A stretch of 64,000 nucleotides of DNA from Agarivorans aestuarii (GTDB lineage: Bacteria; Pseudomonadota; Gammaproteobacteria; Enterobacterales; Celerinatantimonadaceae): assembly GCF_019670125.1 (NCBI RefSeq), contig NZ_AP023033.1:3151001-3215000 (forward strand). Direction: 5' to 3'. Below are positions 40,713-49,229 of this stretch, in pieces. The position numbers and the translations under genes were made by a program. The notes beneath the pieces are model-generated. The model was not told where the DNA came from. It made no database searches and was given only the letters and a program-made list of their open reading frames with translations. Every line of letters starts with the position of its first letter. Positions within the stretch are counted from its first letter, which is position 1.

Positions 40713-40756
40713 AACAGCTAAGCGAACTATCTCGGTTTAAGCTGGGATAAACTAAT
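40713..40756 (+). repeat. 44-bp direct repeat, right copy
   Basis: Exact copy of 38131-38174. Read on the minus strand it supplies the last codons (ending SLSQLKPR) and TAG stop of the DUF1275 gene. It is preceded by Rhs sequence and followed by unique DUF1275 sequence, marking the right border of the island. Confidence 0.97.
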
Positions 40757-41407
40757 GACTTTTACATAAACCGAGTAGAACAGCGCCAAAAACAAACATA
40801 CTCCAGCTGGTATCAATAAAGAGTAAAACGCCAAGTTAGCAAAGCCAAATGCCCCTAAAGTGCCGCCGAGTATAAAACCCAAAACAATGAGTGAGAACAA
40901 CAGTGCGCGCCGTTTATCAAACGGGTCACCGCGGAGAACGGCCCCCAACATAATCCCCAAATCTGTAAATATACCAGTAACGTGAGTGGTGCGGACAACC
41001 GCGCCACTGTAGGTAGTTGCCAAGGCATTTTGTAAACCACAAGCGGCGGATGCTAAGTAGATCCCATAAGAGAAATCACCGATTAGAAGATAGCTAGCAC
41101 CACAAAGAAACGTTGCCTCTAAGCAAAGTAGAGCGCTGTAATTACGCCCCAACTTTAACGCTTCACCCCGTAAAAAGTAGCCAGAAATTGCAGCGCCCAT
41201 AACAAAGCTAAACAACACGCCAAACAAATATAACAAGTCGTTAAAGCCAGCACTCATTGCTCCCGTGCCCAGCAAAGTGGCCGTTCCAGACAAATGGGAA
41301 ACCGACTGGTGCTTAAATCCCAATAAGCCTACTGCGTTAATAAAACCCGCGTTCAACGCTAACAAAAACGTTCCATACTCAACCCAGCGAGGTAACTTAG
41401 AGATCAC
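40727..41407 (-). CDS. DUF1275 family (YoaK-like) membrane protein
   Basis: 226 residues with about six transmembrane segments and family features such as LLALNAGFINAVGLLGFKHQ, then VSHLSGTATLLG, and AACGLQNALATTYSGAVVRT with THVTGIFTDLGIMLG. DUF1275 proteins are inner-membrane proteins of unknown, possibly transport, function. The last ten codons and stop fall within the right 44-bp repeat, so in the inferred pre-insertion state its 3' end overlapped the chemoreceptor gene by 24 bp. Confidence 0.9.
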   Translation of the reverse strand: MISKLPRWVEYGTFLLALNAGFINAVGLLGFKHQSVSHLSGTATLLGTGAMSAGFNDLLYLFGVLFSFVMGAAISGYFLRGEALKLGRNYSALLCLEATFLCGASYLLIGDFSYGIYLASAACGLQNALATTYSGAVVRTTHVTGIFTDLGIMLGAVLRGDPFDKRRALLFSLIVLGFILGGTLGAFGFANLAFYSLLIPAGVCLFLALFYSVYVKVISLSQLKPR

Positions 41408-41676
41408 AGCTATTCCTTGAACTAATACGCGTTTTTAATCCTTGCGAACAAAAGTTTACCAAACAACCAGGCCTTACCGAAGTAGGTAATAAGCGCCAGA
41501 GTAGTGACAACATAAGCAACACAAGCAAAACACTTCTGCTAACTAAGGGCTTGGCAAAAATAACGCTCTTAAAATCGATGAAGGTTAAAGAAACCCCTTC
41601 GCCAAATGGGCCTTAAACGATAATTCAAAGAGCCGAACAATCCAGTAGCGAACATTCATGGCTTTGATTGTTTGGA

Positions 41677-42621
41677 CTAAAATCCAATCTTGCTCAAGCT
41701 TTCTCGCATCGTTTCACCTGATTTCTGCAGAGCAGCTAACTCATCACTTTCAAGTGGTAGCTCAATCAATTTCTCAACCCCTTTTAAGCCAATACACGCC
41801 GGTAAACTAAGGGCTACATTGCTAAGTTGGTATTCGCCACTTAAACGCACCGATACTGGCAATACGGTTTTGCTGTCATCCAATATCGCTTCGACCAAAC
41901 GTGCAATCACTACTCCTATTGCCAAGTTGGTATAGCTCTTCCCTTCAATAATTTTATAAGCGGCTTGCTTAACACTCTCGGCTAGCTCTTCTAAACGGCT
42001 TGCAGAATAGCTTATGCCAAATACCGTTTGTCCTTGAATAGCTAAGCCTCCAATGCTCACCGTTGACCATGCCGCCAACTCCGAATCGCCATGCTCACCC
42101 AAAATGTAACCATGCACCGATTGCGGATCGACTTGATAGATTTCGCCCAATAACGTTTTTAAACGTGAAGTATCTAGCATAGTGCCGGTACCAATAATCC
42201 GATGTTTAGGGCGCTGACTCAGCTCCTGCAACATAAACGTTAATACATCTACCGGATTACTGGCCACCACCACTATGGCGCTAGGCGCATAGCGGTCAAG
42301 TTGTTCGGCAATGGATTTAAATACCTTGGCATTGTTTTCTAATAGCTCTAAGCGGCTCTCGCCCGATTTTTGTCCCACTCCAGCGGTAACAACAATAACT
42401 TGGCATCGGGCCAAGTCGGAGAACTCACCCGCACTCACTTGCATCCTGCCGGTTAATCCCTGCCCATGCATTAAATCTAAGGCTTCCCCTTCTGCCCTCG
42501 CCTTATTCATATCCACCAAAACCAGTTCTTCACAAGCTTCACGTAAATACAGAGCGTAAGCTCCTGCTACACCAACATTGCCTACACCTACAATGCCCAC
42601 ACTGCGTGTTCGATGTTCCAT
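41677..42621 (-). CDS. ldh: L-lactate dehydrogenase (NAD-dependent)
   Basis: Interconverts pyruvate and L-lactate with NADH in the cytosol. The 314-residue protein has the NAD-binding motif VGIVGVGNVGVAGAYAL, VVASNPVDVLTFML, and the active-site signature YILGEHGDSELAAWS with the catalytic His. The substrate-specificity loop reads TAGVGQKSGESRLELL. Gln in this loop, instead of Arg, marks lactate rather than malate dehydrogenase. A GGA site precedes the ATG. No neighbouring lactate permease. Confidence 0.92.
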   Translation of the reverse strand: MEHRTRSVGIVGVGNVGVAGAYALYLREACEELVLVDMNKARAEGEALDLMHGQGLTGRMQVSAGEFSDLARCQVIVVTAGVGQKSGESRLELLENNAKVFKSIAEQLDRYAPSAIVVVASNPVDVLTFMLQELSQRPKHRIIGTGTMLDTSRLKTLLGEIYQVDPQSVHGYILGEHGDSELAAWSTVSIGGLAIQGQTVFGISYSASRLEELAESVKQAAYKIIEGKSYTNLAIGVVIARLVEAILDDSKTVLPVSVRLSGEYQLSNVALSLPACIGLKGVEKLIELPLESDELAALQKSGETMRESLSKIGF

Positions 42622-42790
42622 TAGTCATCCTTTACTTATTTTGGCGACCGCTAGCCGCATAATATGAAATGCATTAATAATGAATTAGTGATAGTGCTAA
42701 GTGTTACTTTTAGCAAGCCTTTAAACCAATCACTTGCGTGATAAAAGGTAACTGGGTAAGGTCGGCCTACGCCATGTTTGAGAGTTAGTT

Positions 42791-43423
42791 ATGTCCACTA
42801 TTTTGTATTCTTTTCGCCGCTGCCCCTATGCCATGCGAGCGCGGTTAGCTATTGCAGTTAGCCAAACACCAGTAAAACTACGCGAAATAGTCCTCAAACA
42901 TAAGCCGCCAGAAATGCTGGAAATATCCCCCAAAGGCACCGTTCCTGTTTTGCAATTAGCCAATGGTCAAGTCATCGAAGAAAGCTTTGAGATAATGCTT
43001 TGGGCACTTAAACAAAACGATCCTAAGGCTTGGCTCTCCCCTAATTACCAGAAGATGCTGGATTGGGTGCAGCGCAATGATGAGCAATTTAAGCCTTTAT
43101 TAGATAAGTATAAATACGCAGTGCGTTTTCCAGAGCAAAGCCCAGAAGACTACCGCCAACAAGGTGAGACATTTTTGCAAGCGCTTGAACAACAGATTAG
43201 CCGCACTCCTTACCTAATGGGCGAGCAGCAGAGCCTAGCAGATATGGCACTGCTGCCTTTTATTCGTCAATTTGCTTCGGTCGATCTAAGGTGGTTTGAG
43301 CAAGCACCCTATCCGCATTTGCAGGCGTGGTTAAAGCAGTTTATCGACTCAGCATTGTTTCGCTCAATTATGCAAAAACATCCCACTTGGCTAGAAAGCG
43401 CCAGTGAAATCGATTTTCCTTAA
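42791..43423 (+). CDS. Glutathione S-transferase / glutaredoxin 2-like protein
   Basis: 210 residues. The N-terminal thioredoxin-like domain begins ILYSFRRCPYAMRARLAIAV with a CPYA motif (a monothiol-like C-P-Y-A, unlike classical Grx CPYC), then SPKGTVPVLQLANGQVIEES, the glutathione-binding cis-Pro and Glu-Ser. The C-terminal half is all helical with a GEQQSLADMALLPFIRQ element typical of GST-C. Probable thiol transferase. Substrate not predictable. Confidence 0.87.
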   Translation: MSTILYSFRRCPYAMRARLAIAVSQTPVKLREIVLKHKPPEMLEISPKGTVPVLQLANGQVIEESFEIMLWALKQNDPKAWLSPNYQKMLDWVQRNDEQFKPLLDKYKYAVRFPEQSPEDYRQQGETFLQALEQQISRTPYLMGEQQSLADMALLPFIRQFASVDLRWFEQAPYPHLQAWLKQFIDSALFRSIMQKHPTWLESASEIDFP

Positions 43424-43549
43424 CCACAACTAAAAGTTCGGTAATTACCCCGTGATAGGGCGCCTATACTTGAAGTAAACCTAGTTGCTGTAAACTCAGC
43501 AGTTAGCTTTTAGCAAGTGCATTTCAGCAAGTAAACTGGAGAACACACC

Positions 43550-44080
43550 ATGTCGAATATCGTATATATCGCCCTAAGCCTTGATGGCTATATCGCCGAC
43601 AAAGAGGGAGATATAGCTTGGCTAGAAAGTGTTGCGAACCCCGATGGTGGAGACTTAGGCTTCGGCGAGTTTATGGCGGGTATTGACGCTTTAGTTATGG
43701 GGCGAAATACCTTTGAAAAGGTAGTGAGCTTTGGCATTGATTGGCCCTACAACAAACCGGTAATGCTGCTGAGTAACAGCCTAAAGCAATTGCCAAAAGG
43801 CTTTACTGGCGATGTACACATTGTAAATGGCGAGCTTGAGCAGCTGGTAACATCGCTCAACCAACAGGGCTACCATAATCTATACATTGATGGCGGCATT
43901 ACCATTCAACAATTTTTGGCAAAAGATCTGATTGATGAACTTATTCTTACTCGTTTCCCTATTTTGTTAGGCGGCGGAGCGCCGTTATTCGGGGAGCTAC
44001 TGCAAAGCCAAAGCTTTAAACACAAGCAAACCAAGGTCTTGCTAAATGAGCTAGTACAAAGCCACTATGTGCGTGCTTAA
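43550..44080 (+). CDS. RibD C-terminal/dihydrofolate reductase-like reductase
   Basis: 176 residues of the RibD-C/YyaP-type family. MSNIVYIALSLDGYIADKEG is the usual start, GIDALVMGRNTFEKV and NLYIDGGITIQQFL form the nucleotide-binding region, and LTRFPILLGGGAPLFGEL near the C-terminus is the family tail. Such proteins are NADPH-dependent reductases of unknown substrate. The last 20 bases including the stop are repeated in tandem immediately downstream (44061-44100). Confidence 0.9.
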   Translation: MSNIVYIALSLDGYIADKEGDIAWLESVANPDGGDLGFGEFMAGIDALVMGRNTFEKVVSFGIDWPYNKPVMLLSNSLKQLPKGFTGDVHIVNGELEQLVTSLNQQGYHNLYIDGGITIQQFLAKDLIDELILTRFPILLGGGAPLFGELLQSQSFKHKQTKVLLNELVQSHYVRA

Positions 44081-44100
44081 GGCACTATGTGCGTGCTTAA
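44061..44100 (+). repeat. 20-bp tandem duplication at a gene end
   Basis: Two adjacent 20-bp units differ at one base and each ends GCGTGCTTAA, so the stop codon context is duplicated. It does not alter the reductase protein because the first copy keeps the stop. Probably a recent slippage or small duplication event. Confidence 0.9.
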
Positions 44101-44205
44101 GGCACCAGAAGGCATAAAACTATCAGTAAGCTGTAAAAAGACCGCAATAGCTGCTTTAATTAGAACAACACGGATGATTAAAAAACAAACAGACATGGAG
44201 TAAAT

Positions 44206-44988
44206 GTGCGCAGCTATTTTTATTGCTTTGTTTATGTTTGCAAAACCATCATTGTGTTTGCATTGTTAGCCCAGCCTACAAAAGCTGCCGAGCTCGTTAC
44301 CCTTTCTAGTGGAGAGTGGCCCCCTTTTACGTCTAAGTCTTTAGCACATCAAGGTTTCTACTCTGAAATAGTTCGTCAAGCTTTTGCCCTAGAAGATTAT
44401 GAAGTGCAATATCAATTCTTACCTTGGGCTAGAGCCTATATGTATGTTGAACAGGGCAAGGTAGATGGCTCTTTAACATGGGCAAAAACCACCAGTAAAG
44501 AAAAAGCAGTGCTATTTAGTGAGCCGGTCTTTTGGCACAACAAAGTGTTTTTTCACTTAAGCCAGCAGCCCTTTAATTGGCACAATATAGACAGTTTAAA
44601 ACAGCTAACAATAGGTGCAACAGAGCAATATACTTACGGCTATGCCTTTGATCTAGCAGCTGAAAAAAGTGAATTAAAAGTAGAGTATGTTTCTTCTGAT
44701 TTACTAAACCTTAAGAAACTTCTCGTCGGTAGAATTGACATATTCCCTTCCGATATTCATGTTGGCTATCAATTAATCAAGCAGCACTTTCCTGCAGAAA
44801 AAGCGGCTCTATTCACCCATCATCCTCAATCGGTGCAACAAACTTATACTCATGTGATTTTTTCAAAGAACAACCAACAACGTAGTAAACAATTGTTGGC
44901 TGCTTTTAATCGTGGACTTCAGAAACTAAAGCAATCTGGTGCTTATCAACAAATTATTGATGATGCAGCCTTACTTGAGCACAACTAA
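44206..44988 (+). CDS. Periplasmic amino-acid-type substrate-binding protein (SBP_bac_3)
   Basis: 260 residues from GTG 44206, with GGAG about 6 nt upstream. Signal peptide of about 28 residues ending TKAAE, then SGEWPPFTSKSLAHQGFYSE and FLPWARAYMYVEQGKVDGSL typical of family 3 binding proteins. It is solitary, with no permease nearby. Such lone proteins are common in marine gammaproteobacteria and may bind small organic molecules. Ligand unknown. Confidence 0.86.
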   Translation: MRSYFYCFVYVCKTIIVFALLAQPTKAAELVTLSSGEWPPFTSKSLAHQGFYSEIVRQAFALEDYEVQYQFLPWARAYMYVEQGKVDGSLTWAKTTSKEKAVLFSEPVFWHNKVFFHLSQQPFNWHNIDSLKQLTIGATEQYTYGYAFDLAAEKSELKVEYVSSDLLNLKKLLVGRIDIFPSDIHVGYQLIKQHFPAEKAALFTHHPQSVQQTYTHVIFSKNNQQRSKQLLAAFNRGLQKLKQSGAYQQIIDDAALLEHN

Positions 44989-45025
44989 CACGCTAAGCAG
45001 AGCAGCCTAGTTTCAATATCGGGGC

Positions 45026-45523
45026 TTATGCCATTAGCATCCGCCACCACATACCCGGTAAGGTGGTAAAACCCGCGGTATAGTGTTTTAGCTCTCCATT
45101 TTTAACCACCATCAAGGTTGGCGTTACCGAAATGCCCCACTGCCCGCCCAAGTTGGCCTGCGGATCGTTAATTACTGGGAATTGGTACTCATGATGTGTT
45201 AAATAAGCCTGTACTTTGGTTTGCTCGCCAGAACGTAATGCAACTGTCACAACATTGAAGTGCTTAGCCATGGTGTTTACCGCTGGGCTCACAAAGTTAC
45301 ATACGCCACACCAAGATCCCCAAAAGTAAATCAATACTGGTTCATCTTTGCTTAGCTCCTTTAGATCTATTGCCTCACCGCCTAGAGTAACTGCGCTTAA
45401 GTTGGGCAACTCACCTTCTGGTAAATCTTGTGAGCGCCAGAAATCTACACCAATGCCTACCACAGTGACAAAAAGCACCATGGTGATGAGTTGCTTAAAA
45501 ACAGACCATAACTTACTTAACAT
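45026..45523 (-). CDS. scsD: Membrane-anchored thioredoxin-like protein (ScsD type)
   Basis: 165 residues with an N-terminal transmembrane anchor (about 8-25) and a periplasmic thioredoxin fold with the CxxC in FWGSWCGVCNFVSPA. The cis-Pro loop reads WGISVTPTLMVV. This is the ScsD/TlpA-like protein of the suppressor-of-copper-sensitivity cluster. It lies after the DsbD-like scsB, with a 32-codon ORF between them whose end overlaps this ATG. It may receive electrons from the ScsB homologue. Confidence 0.87.
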   Translation of the reverse strand: MLSKLWSVFKQLITMVLFVTVVGIGVDFWRSQDLPEGELPNLSAVTLGGEAIDLKELSKDEPVLIYFWGSWCGVCNFVSPAVNTMAKHFNVVTVALRSGEQTKVQAYLTHHEYQFPVINDPQANLGGQWGISVTPTLMVVKNGELKHYTAGFTTLPGMWWRMLMA

Positions 45524-45615
45524 GAGCGTTCCTCCGCAAAAAAGGTAGGCTTGTTAACACTTAACAGCAAGCTAGATAGCGCTAGTTTTGCGACGATAAA
45601 AATTAAAGAGTTCAT
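45517..45615 (-). CDS. Possible 32-residue hydrophobic peptide between scsB and scsD
   Basis: ATG 45613-45615 lies 8 nt after AGGA (within the scsB stop region) and the frame ends TGT TAA, overlapping the scsD ATG. The peptide has a hydrophobic stretch (LIFIVAKLALSSLLLSV) and a charged tail ending ERSC. It occupies the position where scsC lies in Salmonella scsABCD but is far too short to be a DsbA-like protein. It could be a leader for coupled scsD translation or a small membrane peptide. Confidence 0.4.
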   Translation of the reverse strand: MNSLIFIVAKLALSSLLLSVNKPTFFAEERSC

Positions 45616-45619
45616 AAAT

Positions 45620-47686
45620 TTAATCCTGAAAAAGAGATGCATCACCGGCAGCTTGAGCAAGTGCTTGCTCAATCACCTGATGGCTTAAGATAACGGGGAG
45701 AGCGATACCATTTGGCGCGGCAGGGCCATAGACAATATTAAACGGCACGCCAAAACGCTGGTAACGTTGTAAGAAGGCACTCACCTCACTAGAGGGCTTA
45801 GTCCAATCACCTTTAACTAAATGCACGGTGTCTAGCTTTAGCCGGCTGTATGTTGGGTCTTGAAGCAGCACCCCCACTTTATTTGCCTTACAGGTAATGC
45901 ACCAATCAGCAGTCACATCAACCAACACCACTTTACCTTGCGCCACTTGCTCGGCAATGTTGCTTTGTTGGAGAGGCTGCCAAACTAAGTCACTAGGCAA
46001 TACTTTTGCCCAGCGCTCACTCGTCATTGCGCCCACTAATGCAACGCCGCCACCAAGCAACATCAAGGCACTAAAACTTATCAGCAATGCTTTAGCGCCG
46101 TATTGTTTAAGCAGTAACCAAACAAAGGTCAGCACTACCACGGCAGTTACAAGTAACACCCCAACACCAGATAAAAAATTGGCCAGTAAACTTAACAGCC
46201 ATAGGCAAGTTGCCAGCAACATCAGAGCAAAAACCAGCTTTACTTGCTTCATCCATTTACCGGGTTTGGGTAAAGCTTTTGCTAATCTAGGAAATGCCGC
46301 TACTAACAGCCAAGGCAAAGCCATGCCAAGCGCTAATGCGCTAAAGATGCTGATTAGAGATAAGGGTTCTGCTCCCAGAGCGAACGCCACCGCGGTTCCC
46401 AAAAATGGCGCACTACAGGGCGTCGCTAATAGAGTGGCAAACATCCCCTGTAAAAAGTGCCCGCCATAGCTATTTCCACCGCTGGTTGCTAAACGCGTTT
46501 GCCAAGAAGCCGGCAGGCTTATTTCAAACGCCCCCAACATATTTAGCGCAAACAACGCAGTTACCAGCACCATAAAGCCGATAAACCAAGGTTGTTGAAA
46601 TTGAATCCCCCACCCTACAGCCTGGCCACTAACTTTAAGCAACATAACAAAGCCAGCCAAGATCCAAAATGACACAACAATGCCTGCAGCTGATGCTAAA
46701 AATTGGCAGCGAATTCGCCCTTGGTCGACACTAGCGGCAGCAATCACCGAGCTAAGCTTCATGCCTAATACAGGAAGTACACAAGGCATAATATTGAGGA
46801 TTAAACCACCCAATAGTGCAAACACTAATAGCTTAGGCCAAGCGATTGCTTCTACACTTACCTGCCCAGCAACAACCTTACTTTGGTACTCAACAGCCTG
46901 CTGCTTATCAAATATAGTTAAGTGCAATACCTTGTCGGTGAGCATGGGGGGCGCTAACCAGTTTTCAGCGCTAAAAACCGCGCTTACTTGCTTAGGCTGT
47001 AGGCTCAAATTAAGCAGTTTAAATGTGGTTTCAGGGTCACCATCTACCACTAGTTGCGGCAACTGCCATTGATGTTCACCACGCAGTGTTACCTGCAATT
47101 GCTGCTTGGTTTCATCCCATACAAAGTCACTAGCGCCTGCTTCAGCGAGTAGCGGTACCGCCATTTTTGCTTTGTTGTATAAATACATCGCTTCACTGTC
47201 TGGGCGCAGCGTTGGTAAGTCCACATCAACGGTAAAAGGGTAATCGGTGAGAACACAAACATTGGTGCAAGTAGATAGGGTTAATACCCCGCTTATACGG
47301 CCAGCATGAGAGCTAGAATCAACTCTTAGCAACATTGGAAAATCGACCGCTTGTTGGTAGCCAAAGGTTTGCAAACCCAGCAATGAAAAACGCTCGGGCC
47401 TCGGCCATAACCATTCAAGTGATTGAACGCTGCTTGCCTCATCCCAACGAATACTGGGCGCAACGCCGCCTTCTCCTGGCGAGCGCCAGTAGGTTTTCCA
47501 ATCGTCTTCTAACTTCACTTGCAACACAGCAGGCAAAAGCTTGGTTTGCTGATTAAACTCACCAGTAAGCATAAGCCGAACTTGCGCAGGTGGGTGTTGT
47601 TGATGAGTTAACCAGCCCGTGCTTTGGCTAAGCGCCAAGCTCGGCGTTAAGCTCAATAACAACAGCCAAGGTAATAAATTTTTCAA
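45620..47686 (-). CDS. scsB: DsbD/ScsB-like thiol:disulfide interchange protein
   Basis: About 688 residues with a signal peptide (ending LALS), an N-terminal periplasmic domain (ISGVLTLSTCTNVCVLTDYP with its cysteine pair), about eight transmembrane segments (NIMPCVLPVLGMKL and ATPCSAPFLGTAVA carry the conserved membrane cysteines), and a C-terminal thioredoxin domain with VTADWCITCKANKV. It moves electrons from cytosolic thioredoxin across the membrane. I prefer TTG 47684-47686, six nt after GGAG, over ATG 47690-47692, which sits too close to that site. Confidence 0.9.
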   Translation of the reverse strand: MKNLLPWLLLLSLTPSLALSQSTGWLTHQQHPPAQVRLMLTGEFNQQTKLLPAVLQVKLEDDWKTYWRSPGEGGVAPSIRWDEASSVQSLEWLWPRPERFSLLGLQTFGYQQAVDFPMLLRVDSSSHAGRISGVLTLSTCTNVCVLTDYPFTVDVDLPTLRPDSEAMYLYNKAKMAVPLLAEAGASDFVWDETKQQLQVTLRGEHQWQLPQLVVDGDPETTFKLLNLSLQPKQVSAVFSAENWLAPPMLTDKVLHLTIFDKQQAVEYQSKVVAGQVSVEAIAWPKLLVFALLGGLILNIMPCVLPVLGMKLSSVIAAASVDQGRIRCQFLASAAGIVVSFWILAGFVMLLKVSGQAVGWGIQFQQPWFIGFMVLVTALFALNMLGAFEISLPASWQTRLATSGGNSYGGHFLQGMFATLLATPCSAPFLGTAVAFALGAEPLSLISIFSALALGMALPWLLVAAFPRLAKALPKPGKWMKQVKLVFALMLLATCLWLLSLLANFLSGVGVLLVTAVVVLTFVWLLLKQYGAKALLISFSALMLLGGGVALVGAMTSERWAKVLPSDLVWQPLQQSNIAEQVAQGKVVLVDVTADWCITCKANKVGVLLQDPTYSRLKLDTVHLVKGDWTKPSSEVSAFLQRYQRFGVPFNIVYGPAAPNGIALPVILSHQVIEQALAQAAGDASLFQD

Positions 47687-47734
47687 TATCATCTCCAATA
47701 AATAAATATTAACGCAAAAGGTTGCCGTTAGTTT

Positions 47735-48085
47735 CTATTCTCGAAAATGACACACCGAGCGATGCATTCGCCGAGGAGGCGGAATGGTAGGTTTAAGAAA
47801 AGTTTGAAAAGCGCTTAAATGTGGCAGCATTGCCAGCGCTAAAGCTGCAAATAGCACCACTACAAATACTTGCTCTAAGCTTTGAACGTATTGCTTAAGT
47901 AAATGTTCAGTAAAGTGACAGCTTTGCTCATTTAAAACCTGGCTGGAAAAGGTTTGTTCATCCGCTAAATGCGCACTGGGGCAAGAGACACTCAAGCCAA
48001 GGTTTTTTGCTAAACAGGTAGCCAATAGCACTGCCAGCAGCAGTAAAGTAGTTTTAGCTTTAAAAGTAGTGTGCTTAAAAAACAT
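47735..48085 (-). CDS. scsA: ScsA-like small membrane protein
   Basis: 116 residues with hydrophobic segments near 12-27 and 70-90, a periplasmic cysteine segment (SCHFTEHLLKQYVQ) and a C-terminus RMHRSVCHFRE. The CxxTE(K/H)xL segment and the terminal C-x-FRE resemble Salmonella ScsA. Position directly upstream of the scsB homologue supports the call. Its role in copper or oxidative stress tolerance is inferred from that system. Confidence 0.62.
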   Translation of the reverse strand: MFFKHTTFKAKTTLLLLAVLLATCLAKNLGLSVSCPSAHLADEQTFSSQVLNEQSCHFTEHLLKQYVQSLEQVFVVVLFAALALAMLPHLSAFQTFLKPTIPPPRRMHRSVCHFRE

Positions 48086-48292
48086 GGCTTGGGATTAGCA
48101 AAATGATGTTCATCTTTTACTGATACTCGCGATAAATTACAAGTAATACCACCAAAAATTGATTAACAGAATGTAAGTAGGATGGGGACTAAAGTCAGAA
48201 ATTATCGCAGTAGAACAAAATGTTATACAAGGGTGCAACTTAGCAAAATTTTTTAGGTCGAAGCTTAACAACAATACCTTGTAATCACTTTT

Positions 48293-49219
48293 ATGACACC
48301 GACTACCGCTATTACTATTGTTCGCTACCCTGGCGCCTCTCAGGCCGCCATATTTGGTTTACAAGAAATGTTTTTGTTAGCCAACAGTACCTCTCAACAG
48401 CAGCAATATGCTCATCATTTTGAATGTCAGATTGTTGAACATTACGATGTAAGGGCGCAAGCATCCTGCTTGCAAGTGGTAATCGTGCCACCCAGCATTA
48501 ATCATGATTATTATCTCTCGCCAACACCAGAGCTTCTGCAATGGTTAAAGCTGCAACACCAACAAGGCTGTGTAGTAAGCTCGGCCTGTGCAGGAGCATT
48601 TATATTAGCTAAGGCAAATTTATTAAACCAACGCCCAGTAACTACTCATTGGGCCTTAGCTGAAGACTTTGCTAAACGCTTCCCTGATTGCCTGCTGCGC
48701 AGTGAGAAAATTCTCATTAACGATGGCGATATTATTACTGCTGGCGGTTTAATGTCGTGGGTTGATTTGGGTTTGGAGTTGGTCGCGCAATACGCTCGGC
48801 CAAGCATCATGCGCCAATTGGGGAAAAGCCTAGTTGTAGACACAGGGCCGCGCGAACAACGTTACTACCAAAGCTTTAATCCAAACTTTGAACATGGCGA
48901 CAACGACATCATTAAAGTACAGCACTTTATACAAAGCCATTACCAGCAAAACATCAACGTGGCACTACTGTGTGAACAATGCTTTCTCACAGAGCGAACC
49001 TTATTAAGGCGTTTTGTTAAAGCTACTGGCCTAAAGCCTATACAGTATTTGCAAAAACTAAGGGTTCAGAAAGCCTGTGAGTTACTTGAGACAAGCCCCC
49101 AAAGTACCGAAGTCATTGCCCAACAAGTAGGTTATGAAGACGCCGGAGCGTTTAGAAAAGTATTTATAAAAATCATCGGCTTAAGCCCAAGGGACTTTCG
49201 CCGACGATTTACCAAGTAG
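48293..49219 (+). CDS. GlxA-type AraC family transcriptional regulator
   Basis: 308 residues. The N-terminal DJ-1/PfpI-like domain (AITIVRYPGASQAAIFGLQE, SSACAGAFILA with its nucleophile-elbow cysteine, HWALAEDF) is joined to a C-terminal AraC DNA-binding domain (VALLCEQCFLTERTLLRRFV and VIAQQVGYEDAGAFRKVF). This is the GlxA/FtrA architecture. It is divergent from scsABD and may regulate it, but that is only positional. Confidence 0.93.
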   Translation: MTPTTAITIVRYPGASQAAIFGLQEMFLLANSTSQQQQYAHHFECQIVEHYDVRAQASCLQVVIVPPSINHDYYLSPTPELLQWLKLQHQQGCVVSSACAGAFILAKANLLNQRPVTTHWALAEDFAKRFPDCLLRSEKILINDGDIITAGGLMSWVDLGLELVAQYARPSIMRQLGKSLVVDTGPREQRYYQSFNPNFEHGDNDIIKVQHFIQSHYQQNINVALLCEQCFLTERTLLRRFVKATGLKPIQYLQKLRVQKACELLETSPQSTEVIAQQVGYEDAGAFRKVFIKIIGLSPRDFRRRFTK

Positions 49220-49229
49220 TGATATTAGG

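Noticed and set aside
38131-40756. Interpretation of the island as an ordinary insertion sequence or integron cassette
   Set aside because: No transposase or integrase, no terminal inverted repeats at the borders, a duplication much longer than a target site, and no convincing attC-like folded site.
45897-46469. 190-codon plus-strand frame over scsB
   Set aside because: Antisense of the membrane and thioredoxin part of scsB; no independent support.
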